A stretch of 64,000 nt of DNA from Phlebotomus papatasi (GCF_024763615.1 NC_077223.1:72044627-72108626); one strand, 5' to 3'. Shown: positions 38,053-49,721, counted from the stretch's first letter. Made by a program: numbers and translations. The notes: generated from the letters alone by a model not told the origin.

Positions 38053-38270
38053 AAAATGACTGTAAAGTATGGAGTGTCCAGAATGATCCTGAATGATAAA
38101 CTTTCCGGAAGGCATTCAGAAGGGAAATCACTGGTAAGCTTGTACTACGTAAGCTTGTGAACCGGAGGATCGTGAATCAAGCCGAAACTGGATTTCTTAT
38201 CCTTAAGTCCGAGCTCCAGGATTGGATCAAAAATATGGTGAAAATGAGAAGATGCAGACAACCTTCACCA
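38053..38270 (+). pseudogene. pogo/Tigger transposase HTH remnant
   Basis: Frame 1 (38053-38139) reads KMTVKYGVSRMILNDKLSG then RHSEGKSLV. This matches the pipsqueak-type HTH pattern (YGV-R-TL-D-L-G) of pogo/Tigger transposases. A second frame (38178-38270) reads TGFLILKSELQDWIKNMVKM, the shape of the following 'VLT-EE--L--WI--M' segment. A stop and frameshift separate them and no DDE domain is seen, so this is a broken N-terminal DNA-binding region. Confidence 0.55.
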
Positions 38271-38519
38271 AAAAATTCCCTGGAAAGTGCTAAAAAGTGG
38301 TCCTGATGGTTGGGTTCTGGTAAGGGGTGGATGTCAGAGAGTGTTTCTTCGAGTACAACGTAATCAATTAGAAAAATATTCAAATTTATGATATTTTTTT
38401 GGGTTTTATTTTCCGGCCGATGCCTCCTACACTCCTGGCCGATATCTTCCTCATCTGCTTTTATATGGCCGATGCAATATACGCAGTGCATGATTGCAAT
38501 TTTACCATTTTTTTAACTA

Positions 38520-39397
38520 CACCGAGAAAAATGTGGATGGTAAAATTTACCATCCTCCATACAAAATTCTAATGGCCGGATAGTAAAAAAGTCACCCAGC
38601 AAACGCGATATTAAATTGGACTGTCAAAAATTGTAGAATCTATTGCATGGATAGTAAATTCTAATAGCCGGATGGTAAATTCTAATATCCCCGGATATTA
38701 GATTTTACTATCCGGATGGTAAATTTTACTGGCAGGATAGTAAATTTTACTAGCCGGATATTAGAATGAAAAATGTCGGAAAAATTTATTTTTCCTTATT
38801 TTCATTGATTTTTGGCCATTGTTTGAGGGCTTGGGGCCCTCCTGGATGACATTCTCTGTATTTCAAGCCATTTTGATGCGTGAAAATCTTTTTCCAACAT
38901 TGACGACTCAGCCGAGATTTGAACACGCGACCTTTGTGATGACAGTCCAGCATCTTCCAGCTGCGCCACAAATTGCTATAATGTATTCAAAGCATATCGG
39001 GAACCGTTGCATCGGCACCCACGATATTCCAAAATGACATTCTAACAGTAGGATGGCAAATTTTATTGGCTTGGATAGTAATTTCAATCCAAATTACTAT
39101 CCTCCGTTAAAATTTACTGTCTTCCAGTTAAATTTTAACATCAAATATGCGGCCAGTAAAATTTACTTCCCGGATATTAGAATCTAAGAGAGCTCAATGT
39201 AAAATCTAAAGGAGGATAGTAGATTTTACCATCCGGCTGTTAGAATTTACTATCCATAGGATAGTAAATTTTAAAATGTCAAGATGGTAGATTCTAAAGG
39301 AAAGTATCTATGGAGGATGGTATTTTCTACTATCTTTTGAGGCAGTAGAATTTAAAGACACGATTTGCAGAAAATACCATCCAAATTTTTCTCGGTG
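38520..39397. mobile_element. 878-bp element with palindromic subterminal motif arrays
   Basis: The ends CACCGAGAAAAATGTGGATG and CCAAATTTTTCTCGGTG are inverted and flanked by TA. The outer 240 bp on the left and 350 bp on the right are filled with about 20 variants of a self-complementary motif related to GGATAGTAAATTTTACTATCC (shortened forms such as GGATAGTAAA, CCGGATATTAGA and TTTACCATCC). The middle (38766-39040) is a different, less AT-rich segment with a tRNA-like stretch. It has inserted into the Tigger-like element. Confidence 0.75.
38911..38970 (-). pseudogene. Degenerate tRNA-like (SINE-type) segment
   Basis: On the minus strand TGGCGCAGCTGG (38968-38957) is a good Pol III A box. 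GTGTTCAAATC (38925-38915) is a good B box. They start 43 nt apart, as in a tRNA. Between them GGACTGTCATCACAAAGGTC resembles an anticodon arm but pairs poorly, and no acceptor stem is evident. It looks like a tRNA-derived SINE head or pseudo-tRNA, not a functional tRNA. Confidence 0.5.
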
Positions 39398-39561
39398 TAA
39401 TTTCTCTAAATAGTAAGAAATCAAATGTTGATATATAGATAAATGTAATACTGGAGTTCCAATTGGCATACTTTAGAATGTCAAAAACTGGTTTAGATCA
39501 TTTATTTTAAGCGAATTATGGAGTATTTTTCTTAACTGGCCGATACATACTTCCCTTACCT

Positions 39562-41975
39562 TATTATTTATAAAAGATTATGTAAAAAATCTCTTGAATC
39601 TTCACAAGACACAATTTTAATTTACAGTTTAAAAACTAAAACTAACAAAAAACATCTATACAAAAAATAAAATTAGAAATAATTTCCATAAACGACGTAT
39701 TACCAATCGCAAGTGGTAAATTGTTTGAATTAAACCTTTATTGACCCTTCAAATGAATTTCGCATAATTTTCACAAAGTTACGCACTATCGTTATTATCA
39801 GATACCTCCTTTCCACGCCTTTGCCTTGTTTTTGCCACTCAAACTTTTCATTTTATGCAACAAATAATTGCACTTTGAATTGGAAAATTAATTTAAAAAA
39901 TTTTGTCATTCTAAAGTGCGGGTGTTTCAACACTTGTTTCATGACTATACAAGTATATTTGCAAATGTCGCGAATTCTTTTTCGCAATATGCTCAACCTT
40001 TTGTTGCCACGCGAAAGCGCATCGAAAAAAATCCATAATGATGCTTGTGCAGATAAAAGATGTCTTCCAGGTGACATGAATTTGTTTTGAATCACAAGAC
40101 ATGCACGTAAATTGCTTCAATTAGTGCTGTTATTCAATCTCGATGGCATTGTATTCTACTTTGAGTGTCAGGTATATAAAAATGACTTGGAGAGAAAGCT
40201 TTAAGATCAAATATAGTGGAATTCAATTCAATCGAACAGATTGACTTGATTGGAAATCTTATTTTGAGTATCAAGTTGAGGTGGATCGGGAAGATCATAA
40301 ATTTTGCGCGCAGGAAAAACATGTGGAAAGTTACTTCCTAGATCAGTTGATCAGTTGGAGATCAATTGATGGTCCATTGAGGGATCATAATCTTGAGTCA
40401 TCTATGATGATCGAGTTGCGTAAAATGAGAACGCATAATCGAAAAAGTGATCGTTCGTGATCAATCAATTGATCATTATGGCTCAATTGGCAACGACCTC
40501 AACCTCCAGCACCTAGTCTTGCAGCCATGCAAATGACGATGGAACATTCCACTGGGGAAATGGACCAAAGACTGTGGACAGATATGAATGTTTGATGGCC
40601 TCAGGTGCACAAGATCACTTTCAATTTTCTTTTCCTGCGGTTTGCCGATTAGAAAATAAAACAATATTTTCACACATATCAAATGCAAATAAAATAAATG
40701 CTATTACTTGCACTAAAAGACGATCCGATGACCTTTCTTTACGATCTTTCAGCAACTTATCAAAGGTAAGAAAAAGCTCATTGGAAATTACGAGAAACTT
40801 CCGCGTTATGAATATGAATGAAATGGTGAAAAATGTATGTTTAGTATGAGGTAAATTTGTTACAATTTTATGCAACTTTAAGCACCACCAAGTAACATTT
40901 TGTACGTAACCCTGAAAATGTGAATTCTTTTTTTTTTCGTTGATTCCACAACAATATTTCGTGCCTGAGCTCCACCCCAAAAGTCCATTGATTCACAACA
41001 AAATCAATTATTCATCAAAAGACACCTGAAAGGGTTTTGCAACGGCAAAAGAAGTGTTAGACAAAGTAGCGTGTATTGCATAAAGATCACCACTGTATAT
41101 GCAATGTAATTAATTATTGTAACATACAGCAATAAAAGAAGAATTAATTTGATGATTTAATCTTCAATACAATGGAGAAACAGCAAATATGTGTAATTCG
41201 CAATGGTCAGTTACTCAAAAAATATTATTCTTTCTATTTTCTTGCACTGTTACCGCATTTCCTGTTGTCACTTAGAAAATCAAACGTGTTAGAATCGACA
41301 CCAAATAAGGCTCGAAAAAATTATGTAAAATTTTTATATGTTGCCTCAATCAACTGATGAGTTAGTTAGTTCTACGCCGTAAACCATCAGCTATTCCTTA
41401 TGCTCTACTATACACTTTTTATTCATTCTTATTAACACACATATACATTAAAATCCAAGAATTTACTAGTAACGTGTTAAATTGACTAAATTATTGTTTT
41501 TTTACATCCTACGTAGCTTGCTAAAATTGAATAGGTTATTAAATGTTACACTTAATGAATGATATTTGGTGTTGATTTTAATGAGCAAAGCTTTTTCTTA
41601 ATATAAACCTTACCTTTAGTGTTTTTTTTATATTTTGTCAATGTGTCTATGAAATAAAAACTTTTTTATCTCAATTTTTTTCACATAGAGATAATTTCTT
41701 TAGGTAAATACTCCGTAAAATATTTGCCGTAATATTTATTAAAATTAATTTTGTAATTTACATCTTTTGAATTAACTAAAATACTCAAAAATTAGATATA
41801 ATCAAAAACAGAAAATTAATACGTGCTTGGTGTAAAGAAAATTTAGTATTAAACAATAGAAATATTATGTATAAATATTCCTTTTACCAATGCATCCCTA
41901 TTTGAATCTCTTCAAGCAAAACATTGAATCCCTCAAAGTTAAGAATTCTGTCCTTGATACAAAATTATTACCTAA
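39562..41975. other. Intergenic DNA, less AT-rich at 39780-41050
   Basis: Several short open frames on both strands (60-119 codons) overlap one another and are not recognised. A cluster of GATC and TTGATC motifs lies at about 40230-40480. From 41050 the sequence is AT-rich. Confidence 0.4.
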
Positions 41976-43102
41976 AAAAAGGGACAGATAATCCTAACCG
42001 GCTTATGTAGGTGAGATTCTTAACGTGAGCTAACTCGGAGTGCATGCAAATTCGATTTGGAGCTGAAGTTGGGAGACGCCATTCAGTTATCTTGAATCAA
42101 ATTCGTGAAATTATACAAATTTTGTATTTAAACCAAAATATCAAGGATTTGGATGAACTGGCACAAAAGTAATATATGGGTGAAATGTAGACCAGAATGT
42201 TCTCTATAATTTTCCCATAGAACATGATCTCATCGATTACTCAGAAGTCAAGATAAGCGAGGTTTTTTGTTTCTTAACTCGTTTTTTCATCCAGAGTTCC
42301 CCAAGTAGTCATTTGTTGAACTTCAACTATATCAAAGAATTGTTGTATTTTGTGGGACTTTCCATTTAAAACCCTATTTTAAGTGTCTTGGTGGAGTAGA
42401 GGCAGTCAAATTGGCATCTGAGTGATTTCAAAGCGTTATTATGGGAAAAATCAATTTTTTCACACTTAAACGGCAAAATCGGAGTGATAGCGTAGTCTGA
42501 TCGGAAAATAATGTATGGACGAAATGTAGAGACAAATGTCCTCTACAATTATGTCGAAGTAATCATCAAAATCGGTTCAGCGACAGTCGAGATAATTGAG
42601 GTTATGTGATATTGAAATTGGTTTTTCGACTGTGGCGCCCCTGGTGTTGGTCCCACAAAGTTCAAATATTCTAGAAAGTTGTAGCATTTGGTGAGATCTT
42701 TCGTTTAAGCCCTCATTCATCAAAATCGGTCACATAGAACCGGAGATATGATTTTTTGAATTTCGTGAACTTTGACCCCTCATATCTCCGGTTCTATTGA
42801 AACCACAGCGCACTTACGCACCATTTTGGAAACGTCCTAGACTGGGCTACAACATACTAAAATTTCATTAACTTGCACAAAGGAATTTTTGAGAAAAATG
42901 ATTTTGAATTTCGATGAATTTTGACGCTATCGCAGCGCCACCTATGGGGACTTTTTGAACTTCCATCTGAAAGTGCTCATCGATACGGAACCAAAACGGT
43001 AAAATTTAGATCGCTATGTTAATTAGAACCGGAGATAGAGGCCGGTCAATATTCGAAATTTGACCCCTTATAGCTCGGGTCAGGGGTTATGGATCGACTT
43101 AA

Positions 43103-44188
43103 CCCTCTAACGGGTAAGACCGCCTCCAGGCGGTCATTCTATAAATCGCATTTACTGCGATAATATTACTTATTTAAGTTGAAATATCTACAGTGTCCTC
43201 AGTTATAGTCTTACTAACTTATTTTCTGAAGCTGAACTCATTTTGACCTTTCGTTTGCTTACAATTTTCAGTTTTGTGTGACAGGTCAGAGAAAAAACAA
43301 CAAAATGTCGCTCGCGACATTTTGCGTTTTCAAGTACAAAAAAGATTGTTTTAAAGAAATCTAACTGTAGTAAGAATCTTATATCCTGAAAGATATGTTC
43401 TTCTAGTTTGTATATTTCAATTGATAAGTATGAAAAAACTAGAAGTAAGAGTTTAAGAAGAAAAAAAGGAAGACCGCCTATGGGCGGTCTTATCGGTTCA
43501 AGGGTAAAATTTTCAAAAATTGCCGATTTTTTTATTTAATTGTTTTGGTTGTTCTAGTAAAATACATTATTATTTTGCAAGATATTAATCATGGAAAACA
43601 ATTGAGTTTACACGGAGACTGTCCAGAATGAGTAAAATGGTCGATTTCTGCGAATTAAGCGAAATTGATAAAGAAGCAGACTTCAACAGTGACGATGAGT
43701 TCCCTAATTCGTCCTTTAATGCCCCAGATCGTGAAATAAAACCATAAGATGAGCAATGTATTTCAAAGGACCTTCAAATTATACAAGAAGGTGACGTTTT
43801 CATAGATGATCTGTGACCTATTCGGTAAAAATCAGTCTTATTGAAACACCTTGAGCTTCATTAATGTTAATTATAAAAATTATAAACGTTTTTTTCCTAA
43901 AAATTATCATTTCTTAGATAATCATACAACATTCATCCATAAAAAACGTTTAAAATTCATTTATTTTACTATTTGTTCACTATTTTTCAATTAAAATATT
44001 TCAGTCTTTTTAAGCCTTAAACCGATATGGCCGCCTCCAGGCGGTCTTTACCTTTTCTCACCTGGCGCCCAAACGGATATAGATAATGAAGAATGGATGG
44101 TATTTTTGAGTTCAGTGGACGATTAATTACCCTAGACAAAATTATTTAACTACTTTTTTTAGATATTAAAGAAAACACCGTTAGAGGG
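43103..44188 (+). mobile_element. piggyBac-like element
   Basis: The ends CCCTCTAACGG and CCGTTAGAGGG are perfect 11-bp inverted repeats flanked by TTAA (43099-43102 and 44189-44192). Copy 1 of the host repeat provides the empty site with a single TTAA (GATCGACTTAAGG). TTAA duplication with a CCC end is diagnostic for piggyBac. Three hairpins of the form GACCGCCTnnAGGCGGTC lie near 43118, 43471 and 44029. A short N-terminal peptide remnant starts at 43628. Relatives are at 11674-12200 and 52027-52905. Confidence 0.88.
43628..43747 (+). pseudogene. Putative transposase N-terminal remnant
   Basis: A 39-residue frame starts MSKMVDFCELSEID and continues acidic (NSDDEF) to a stop. Acidic, Ser/Asp-rich N-termini are usual for piggyBac transposases and it lies inside a piggyBac-like element, but there is no diagnostic motif. 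Broken reading continues for a short distance with acidic character (GDVFIDDL). Confidence 0.35.
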
Positions 44189-44919
44189 TTAAGGTTTTTT
44201 TTGTTTGATAGGTATAATCAACGGCTACAACATACTAAAATTTCAGCCCGATTGCATAAGGGATTTTTGAGTTATTTAACTTTTAAGATTTAAAAATTTT
44301 CTTTTTAATAATAGCGCCCCTAGCGGTAGTTTTACGAACTTGCGATGTTAGAAGGGGAAGTGGCATTTCACGAGAGCTTTCCAAAAAGCCCCCATTTTTT
44401 AAATTCTGACAATTAGAACCGGAGTTATGGCCATTTTAAAAAATTTTTTTTGGACCCTTATAGCTCGGGTCAGGGGGGTCGGGGCCCTTAAGTTTGGTAT
44501 TGATGGAAAGCCCTAAGGCCCAGCTATAACATTCTAAAATTTGAGTCCGATCGATGCCATAGGGGCTGAGCTATTGAGAAAACAAAAAAAGGGGGGTATT
44601 CAAAATGGCGGAAGGAGGGGTGGGGGGTGGGGGGTCAATGCACCAAGTTGCAATTTTCATACGATATATAACCTTTGCCGAAAACCGCAAGTCGATATCT
44701 CTTTTAGTTTAGGAGCTATTAAGCTCCAAAGAGCGGCCGGACGGACGGACGGACGGACGGGAACGGTTTTTAGCCATCCATATATTCGTGATCAGGAAGT
44801 GTCAAAACACATTCTGGCAAAATTTGGGGCCAATCGGAGGACATGAGATTTTGTTAGGATTATAGTAGGTGAGTTTGTTAAGAATCTCACCTAATATCCA
44901 TAGTAACTTTATAGTCTGA

Positions 44920-45315
44920 GGTAGCTTTTTCTGGAGTGGCGTATGACCCATAGATGTGATTTCCGGCAAATATAGATCAATTTATTTACAAAAATATCTT
45001 AGACAGTCATTTTATCTTACATCGAAAAGAATTTCGATTTGATTTTTAGTTTCAGCCAAGCTAATGATCTTAAACATACTACATCAGCAGAAGTATATGT
45101 TAGAAAGTAATTCTCTCAGACCAAAATTGAGCTTATGAAGTAGCCAAAACAATCTGAAGATCTCAATCCTGTTGAATTTGTAGAAATAGGTTGACCGTAA
45201 GGCAAATCGCTCGAATGTGACTAATTTGGAGCAGTTTTGGATAGATCTAGACTACATATATAATACAATGGAATCACAATACAATAGTGACGATGAATCC
45301 CGATTTCCTCAATAA
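44920..45315 (+). pseudogene. Tc1-like transposase C-terminal remnant
   Basis: Broken frames read GSFFWSGV (44920), then IDQFIYKNIL, NDLKHTTSAEVYVRK, FSQTKIELMK, QSEDLNPVEF and VDRKANRSNVTNLEQFW, ending at a stop at 45313-45315. These follow the Tc1 order: SWxGVGP, the QDNDPKH block, WPxQSPDLNPIE with the catalytic Glu, and the C-terminal helix. Several stops and frameshifts are present, and the Asp of QDN reads Ala here. The upstream part is missing, replaced by the end of the dispersed repeat at 44895. Confidence 0.75.
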
Positions 45316-45426
45316 AGGCACTTTAACTTATGTGCCTATTATGTGTTATTACCTAATTTGTGATAAAAACGTTATATTATTTTAACATCTCTGTTTTTAA
45401 TAAGACATATTACAGAAAAAACATTA

Positions 45427-46388
45427 GGGGAAAGTCGTCTGCCTTTAAATGCAGCAGCCTTCAAATGTTGCGATTTTTTCGTTGTTCTCAAAAGCATAAA
45501 TTATATTCTATTAACTATTAGGTAGATATCCATCATCCTCACAAATCATCAAAAAATGGAGAGCCTAGCTCCTATTTCCTAGATGCTAGATCAAAAAAAA
45601 TGAAAATGAGCTCTAAACTGTAATTTTGATGTTCCACAAATCATGTGATTTTTCATAGTAAAAATCATTTTACAAATAAATCTACATTGTGACACATAGA
45701 AGGTTAATCAGGCTTAATATTTCTGTTAATACATTTTGGTTCAGATGACACAATTTTTGTGGGTGGCAAAAATTTGAAAATATCACCCTGCAGCAGCCTT
45801 TAAATGCTAATGTCGTGTGCCTTTAAATCCTATCTTTCCATACATCAAAACATGTGAAATCGAACTCCTACTTTTCTCTGGCGAACGTCATACAAATACT
45901 TATAACCTGCTATCTTGCTCCGGCCGGGATGTTTCAAGTTGACAATTGTCAATTTCAATGGCTTTTTCTTCCAAATTTTCAAGTGCAAAACAGTGCTTCA
46001 GAAAAATGTGAAGAAAAGTTATTGTTTAATGTCTTTTGACTGCAGTGATGATTTTAGTGAGTGCGTTAGGCTTCAACCTATTCATTTATAGCCCAATTAG
46101 TTTTATTGATTCAATATTCTCAGTGAAAAAAGAAACATTTAACGGCAGCTGCCTCGCGTTTGAAGGCAGACTATGCCAGCTGCCTTCATACAAATCGACA
46201 TCACTTGTTTAATTCCCTCAGAAGGAAAAACTGAGGACTTGCAAGTGCTAAATGAGGTAATCATATACGCCGAATGAACAAGAGAATTTTTTGATGTAGT
46301 AGAAAATAAAATCCATTTTGTGGATTCTTCAGAAAAAAATCTTAAATTTGGAACTCCATTTTTCGTTTGAAGGCAGACGACTTTCCCC
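45427..46388. mobile_element. GGGGAAAGTCGTCTGCC element, 962 bp
   Basis: The inverted ends GGGGAAAGTCGTCTGCCTT and GGCAGACGACTTTCCCC are flanked by TA. TGCCTTTAAA-type motifs recur subterminally on both sides (for example near 45800 and 46150-46190). A 61-codon frame at 45854-46039 is not recognised. It is probably a non-autonomous Tc1/mariner-type element. Confidence 0.8.
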
Positions 46389-46643
46389 TATATTACTTAT
46401 ATTTTACTAGATACATTAAATAATTGTCAACATTTTGACGAAAGTGTCAATAGGGGTTCCCTGTCGAACAGACGTTCCTCCGACCCTACTAGAAATTGTA
46501 GAAAATGTAAAACTTTCTCGTTAGAGGCTTTATTAGATTTTTGAGGCTACGACGAAAGCATGGAATGATCATAAAAGTCATAGTTGACCACAGTAAATTA
46601 AGAAAATCAATAAACCATAACACAATATAGTGTTTACGTAAAC

Positions 46644-46945
46644 ATAATGCCCAGCGCACAATAACTTTTGTTTGTAAACATGTTTTCAGAGCTTCCTGTG
46701 AGAGGAAGTGAGATCTAGATCTAGTCATCCCGCTCACTCTAATAGGCAGTTTCGAAAACATGTTTACAAAACAAAAGTTATTGTGCGTTAGGCATAATGC
46801 CCAACGCACAATAACTTTTGTTTTGTAAACATTTTTTGACATTTCAATGAGAGTGAATGAGATCTAGATCTAGTCATCTCGCTCACTCTCATAGGAAATT
46901 TTGAAAACATATTTACAAACAAAAGTTATTGTGCGCTGAGCATAA
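46644..46945. mobile_element. Two tandem copies of a palindromic MITE
   Basis: Copy A (46644-46798) and copy B (46793-46945) share the junction ATAATGCC. Each has arms starting GCACAATAACTTTTGTTT and a centre containing AGATCTAGATCT. A third copy is at 48751-48905. A 117-codon minus-strand frame crossing both copies is repeat-derived. Confidence 0.8.
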
Positions 46946-48371
46946 GGCTCGAAATTTTTGTTGCTATCGGCTCCACGTCCCAATGGTATTGAGAAAACAA
47001 CAATTCAGAGTTTTCGAATTGTTCAATGTGGTAAAATCAATCTAGCATTTCATCTCAAGGTATTTTATGAGACAAATAAAGTTGAAAGGGTCCTCAGATA
47101 AGTCCTGGCCAAGTCAGAAATCGATTTTGATTATTTGTATTACTTTGAAGATAGGTTCAGATATGAACCTTTAAATTGCTTAAATGCGAATTTACATATA
47201 CAAAATTTTTATTTTCTAATTTTAAAAGAAATTATATTTCAAAAGATTGTCATATTGATTTTTTTTGTTGTGCTCCGTACATTAATTTATTCATTAAAGA
47301 AATGTTCAAATAATGGTATGTACAAAAAAACAAATATTTCCATAGACTTTCACTAAATTAAATTAAAAATAGGTAGCTATTTTTCAAACTTAATATTAAA
47401 TTATTATATACTATTATAAAAGTCTAGCAAAATATTTTATGAAAAAGATATGTTTATCTTTTACCCCGCATCTGCTTAGTCCATGTCTTTCAGCAAGAAA
47501 ATATACATTTCGATTGAATTATTAAATATGTAACTATTTCAGTATGAATTTAAAAAAAAAGAAAGAAATAAGAAAAAACGTCGAAATTGATCACAAAATT
47601 GCACAATTTAATCTCTCGCAATTTATCAAATAAGATTATTCTTTCTCCACGCGGTATAGAAAAAAAGACCCGCTTTTTTCAGTGGTTTTGCAATGTACAA
47701 TTTTTCGTTGTGTGCTCTCTCAGTGTTTTGAAAATCTCAAAATAATACCATTAATGAATTTATTGTTTGAGATCAGCAAAGTATTGCAAAAGATAATGTT
47801 CTTCAATTCCACGTTACTTGCGCAATAATGTGATTTTTAATCGCAAATTCAGCACCAACTGTTAACATGTTTTTTTTTCACCTCTAATTGTTTATGATTC
47901 CTTTTGTAGAGTGGAAGGAAAAGAAATGAAATTTGGAAATCACTGACATGAGAATTTATTAATTTCTGTGATACACTTTTGTGAACAAGTGTGGCTTAAT
48001 TCAATAAATCTCCCTTGCTCTTTATTCCATCAATTTCTTGGAGCAATATATAAAGCAATTTTCGCTTGTTTTTTGATTTATTTGACACCATCATATCGCT
48101 AATAGTTAATACCTTAGAAACTCTACATCCAAGGTATTTATTTTCATATTTTACAAAATATTAAATTTGGTTGAGGTAAAGCCTTTCTTGGGAGCCGATT
48201 TGGGTCAGAGTATTTACGCCTATTAATTTTCATTTTTATTTGAAGAATTTATCCGGTTATATTTTGATATAAGTAGAAGATAAGAATTATTTTTAATGGT
48301 AAAATTACGTTGTGAGTGAAGCTTAAGGCTTTGAACAATGATTATTTCGCGATGAATAATTTTAGCTAAGA
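46946..48371. other. Intergenic DNA
   Basis: AT-rich unique sequence; nothing supportable as gene or element. Confidence 0.4.
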
Positions 48372-48750
48372 TAGGGTGGTAGCACCACTGAGACCCATTT
48401 AATATTAAATTGAATAAATTTGTAATTTTCTCAATATTGAGACTTTGAGAAATACAAATTGATCTATCTATAGAGGAGACCGGGGTAGAATTTAGCCACC
48501 AAATGAAATTTTTGATTGCATATAATTTGAACAAAAAAATTTTATATGAGGCTGATAAATATTTCAATGAACAGTAGGGTGGAATCACCACTTCTCGCCA
48601 GTGCCCCACTTCTCACCACTTTTATTGAAATGGCAATTTTTCACGATTTATGAAATGATTGAGCCGCACAGGTATTTGTATTGCTGCGATGTATCGAATC
48701 GAAAAATAATATTTATTCGTTTTGGATTTCAGATTTTGAGTTTTTTTAGA

Positions 48751-48905
48751 ATAATGGCCAGCACACAATAACTTTTGTTTGTAATTATGTTTTCATAATT
48801 TCCTATGAGAGTGAGCGAGCTGACTACATCTAGATCTCAGTCACTCTCATTAAAATGTCAAAAACATGTTTACAAAACAAAAGTTATTATGCGATGGGCA
48901 TAATA
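48751..48905. mobile_element. Palindromic MITE, third copy
   Basis: The same family as 46644-46945: GCACACAATAACTTTTGTTT at the left, AACAAAAGTTATTATGCG at the right, and ATCTAGATCT in the centre. Confidence 0.8.
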
Positions 48906-49273
48906 TTTTAAGCAAGTGCATCGAATCTAATATTTCTTACCAAATATAACAAGTGCCATCAAATCTTCATCGAAGAAAATTTACGTTTTTGATAAATAAT
49001 CTGTCAGTTGAATATTTAATTACATTCGTAGAATAAAAAAAATTGTATTTGGTTAATTAATATTTCATTTAATATAATTTTTATGTAGAAATGATGCATG
49101 GCGTAAAGTGGTAATGTTTTGAATTGATTTTACCACCTGTCGCCATTATTTTTCAATAGGCGACGCTAACTTCAATTTGCAGATTCTCACAGTTGTCAAA
49201 TGTCAAATCTGCTTTGTTTACTTTCTGCAACAGTATATTAATTTGACTTCCTGTATAAAAGCAAAGAAAATTA

Positions 49274-49721
49274 CACTCAGTCCCGGCATTAAGTCATTCG
49301 GGATTATGGACCTGATGGAATTATGCACATACAATTATGCAAGTTTCCTTACCATTGGGAGTCAATTTATGAAATCATTTTTGAAATACGCCTGAATGTA
49401 TACTATGTTGCGATGCGCAAAATTTGAAAACATGTTGCTACTTTTTCAGAATAAAACTTTAATTTCTTTTATTAAGGTAAATTTTTTAAATATTCTAACC
49501 ATTTATTGAAGAAGTCTGGCCAAAAAGTACTATTTGTTAATGCATGTCTATTAAACAGATGAATCTTTTTGTTTGAACTAGTTTTACTCCGCGCAAAATT
49601 CGTTCTACAGCAGATTTACTCAAGAGAAAACCCCTGCGGGTATGCAAACTTTCTTGATGCGTAAAGCCATTTCGCGCCTTTTTTCCGGTCCCGAAAATGT
49701 GCATAATGCCGGGATTGAGTG
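49274..49721. mobile_element. CACTCAGTCCCGGCATTA element
   Basis: The inverted ends CACTCAGTCCCGGCATTA and TAATGCCGGGATTGAGTG are flanked by TA. It is 448 bp and non-coding. It is nested inside 48577-50067. Confidence 0.78.

Larger units (their letters stand above)
37379..39561 (+). mobile_element. Tigger/pogo-like DNA transposon, decayed
   Basis: The inverted ends AGGTAAGAGAAGTATATATC and, reading in from the right, AGGTAAGGGAAGTATGTATC are both followed by GGCCA. They are flanked by TA (37377-37378 and 39562-39563). TATCGGCCA-type motifs recur in the left 80 bp and around 38413-38475. A fragment of a pogo-type transposase is visible at 38053-38270. A second element has inserted at 38520-39397, so the original element was about 1.3 kb. 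Minus-strand frames of 86-104 codons are not recognised. Confidence 0.75.
41976..44895. mobile_element. 2.1-kb dispersed repeat, copy 2 (with insertion)
   Basis: This is homologous to 2139-4244 from GGGACAGATAATCCTAAC to the terminal hairpin and CTAAT. It carries one unit of the 288-bp segment that is duplicated in copy 1, and a piggyBac-like insertion at 43103-44188. The GGCC tract of copy 1 is here a GGAC tetranucleotide run (about 44738-44760). A 101-codon frame at 44541-44846 is repeat sequence also open in copy 1. It abuts Tc1 remnants on the right. Confidence 0.8.

Noticed and set aside
37855..38491. Minus-strand frames of 86 and 104 codons inside the Tigger-like element
   Set aside because: The plus strand carries the recognisable HTH remnant; the minus frames have no known motifs.
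38911..38970. Functional tRNA gene
   Set aside because: A and B boxes are good but the anticodon stem pairs poorly and no acceptor stem is evident.
44734..44760. GGAC tetranucleotide run as an independent microsatellite locus
   Set aside because: It is part of the 2.1-kb dispersed repeat; copy 1 has a GGCC version at the same place.
46489..46842. 117-codon minus-strand frame
   Set aside because: Runs through the two tandem palindromic MITEs and reflects their repeated sequence.
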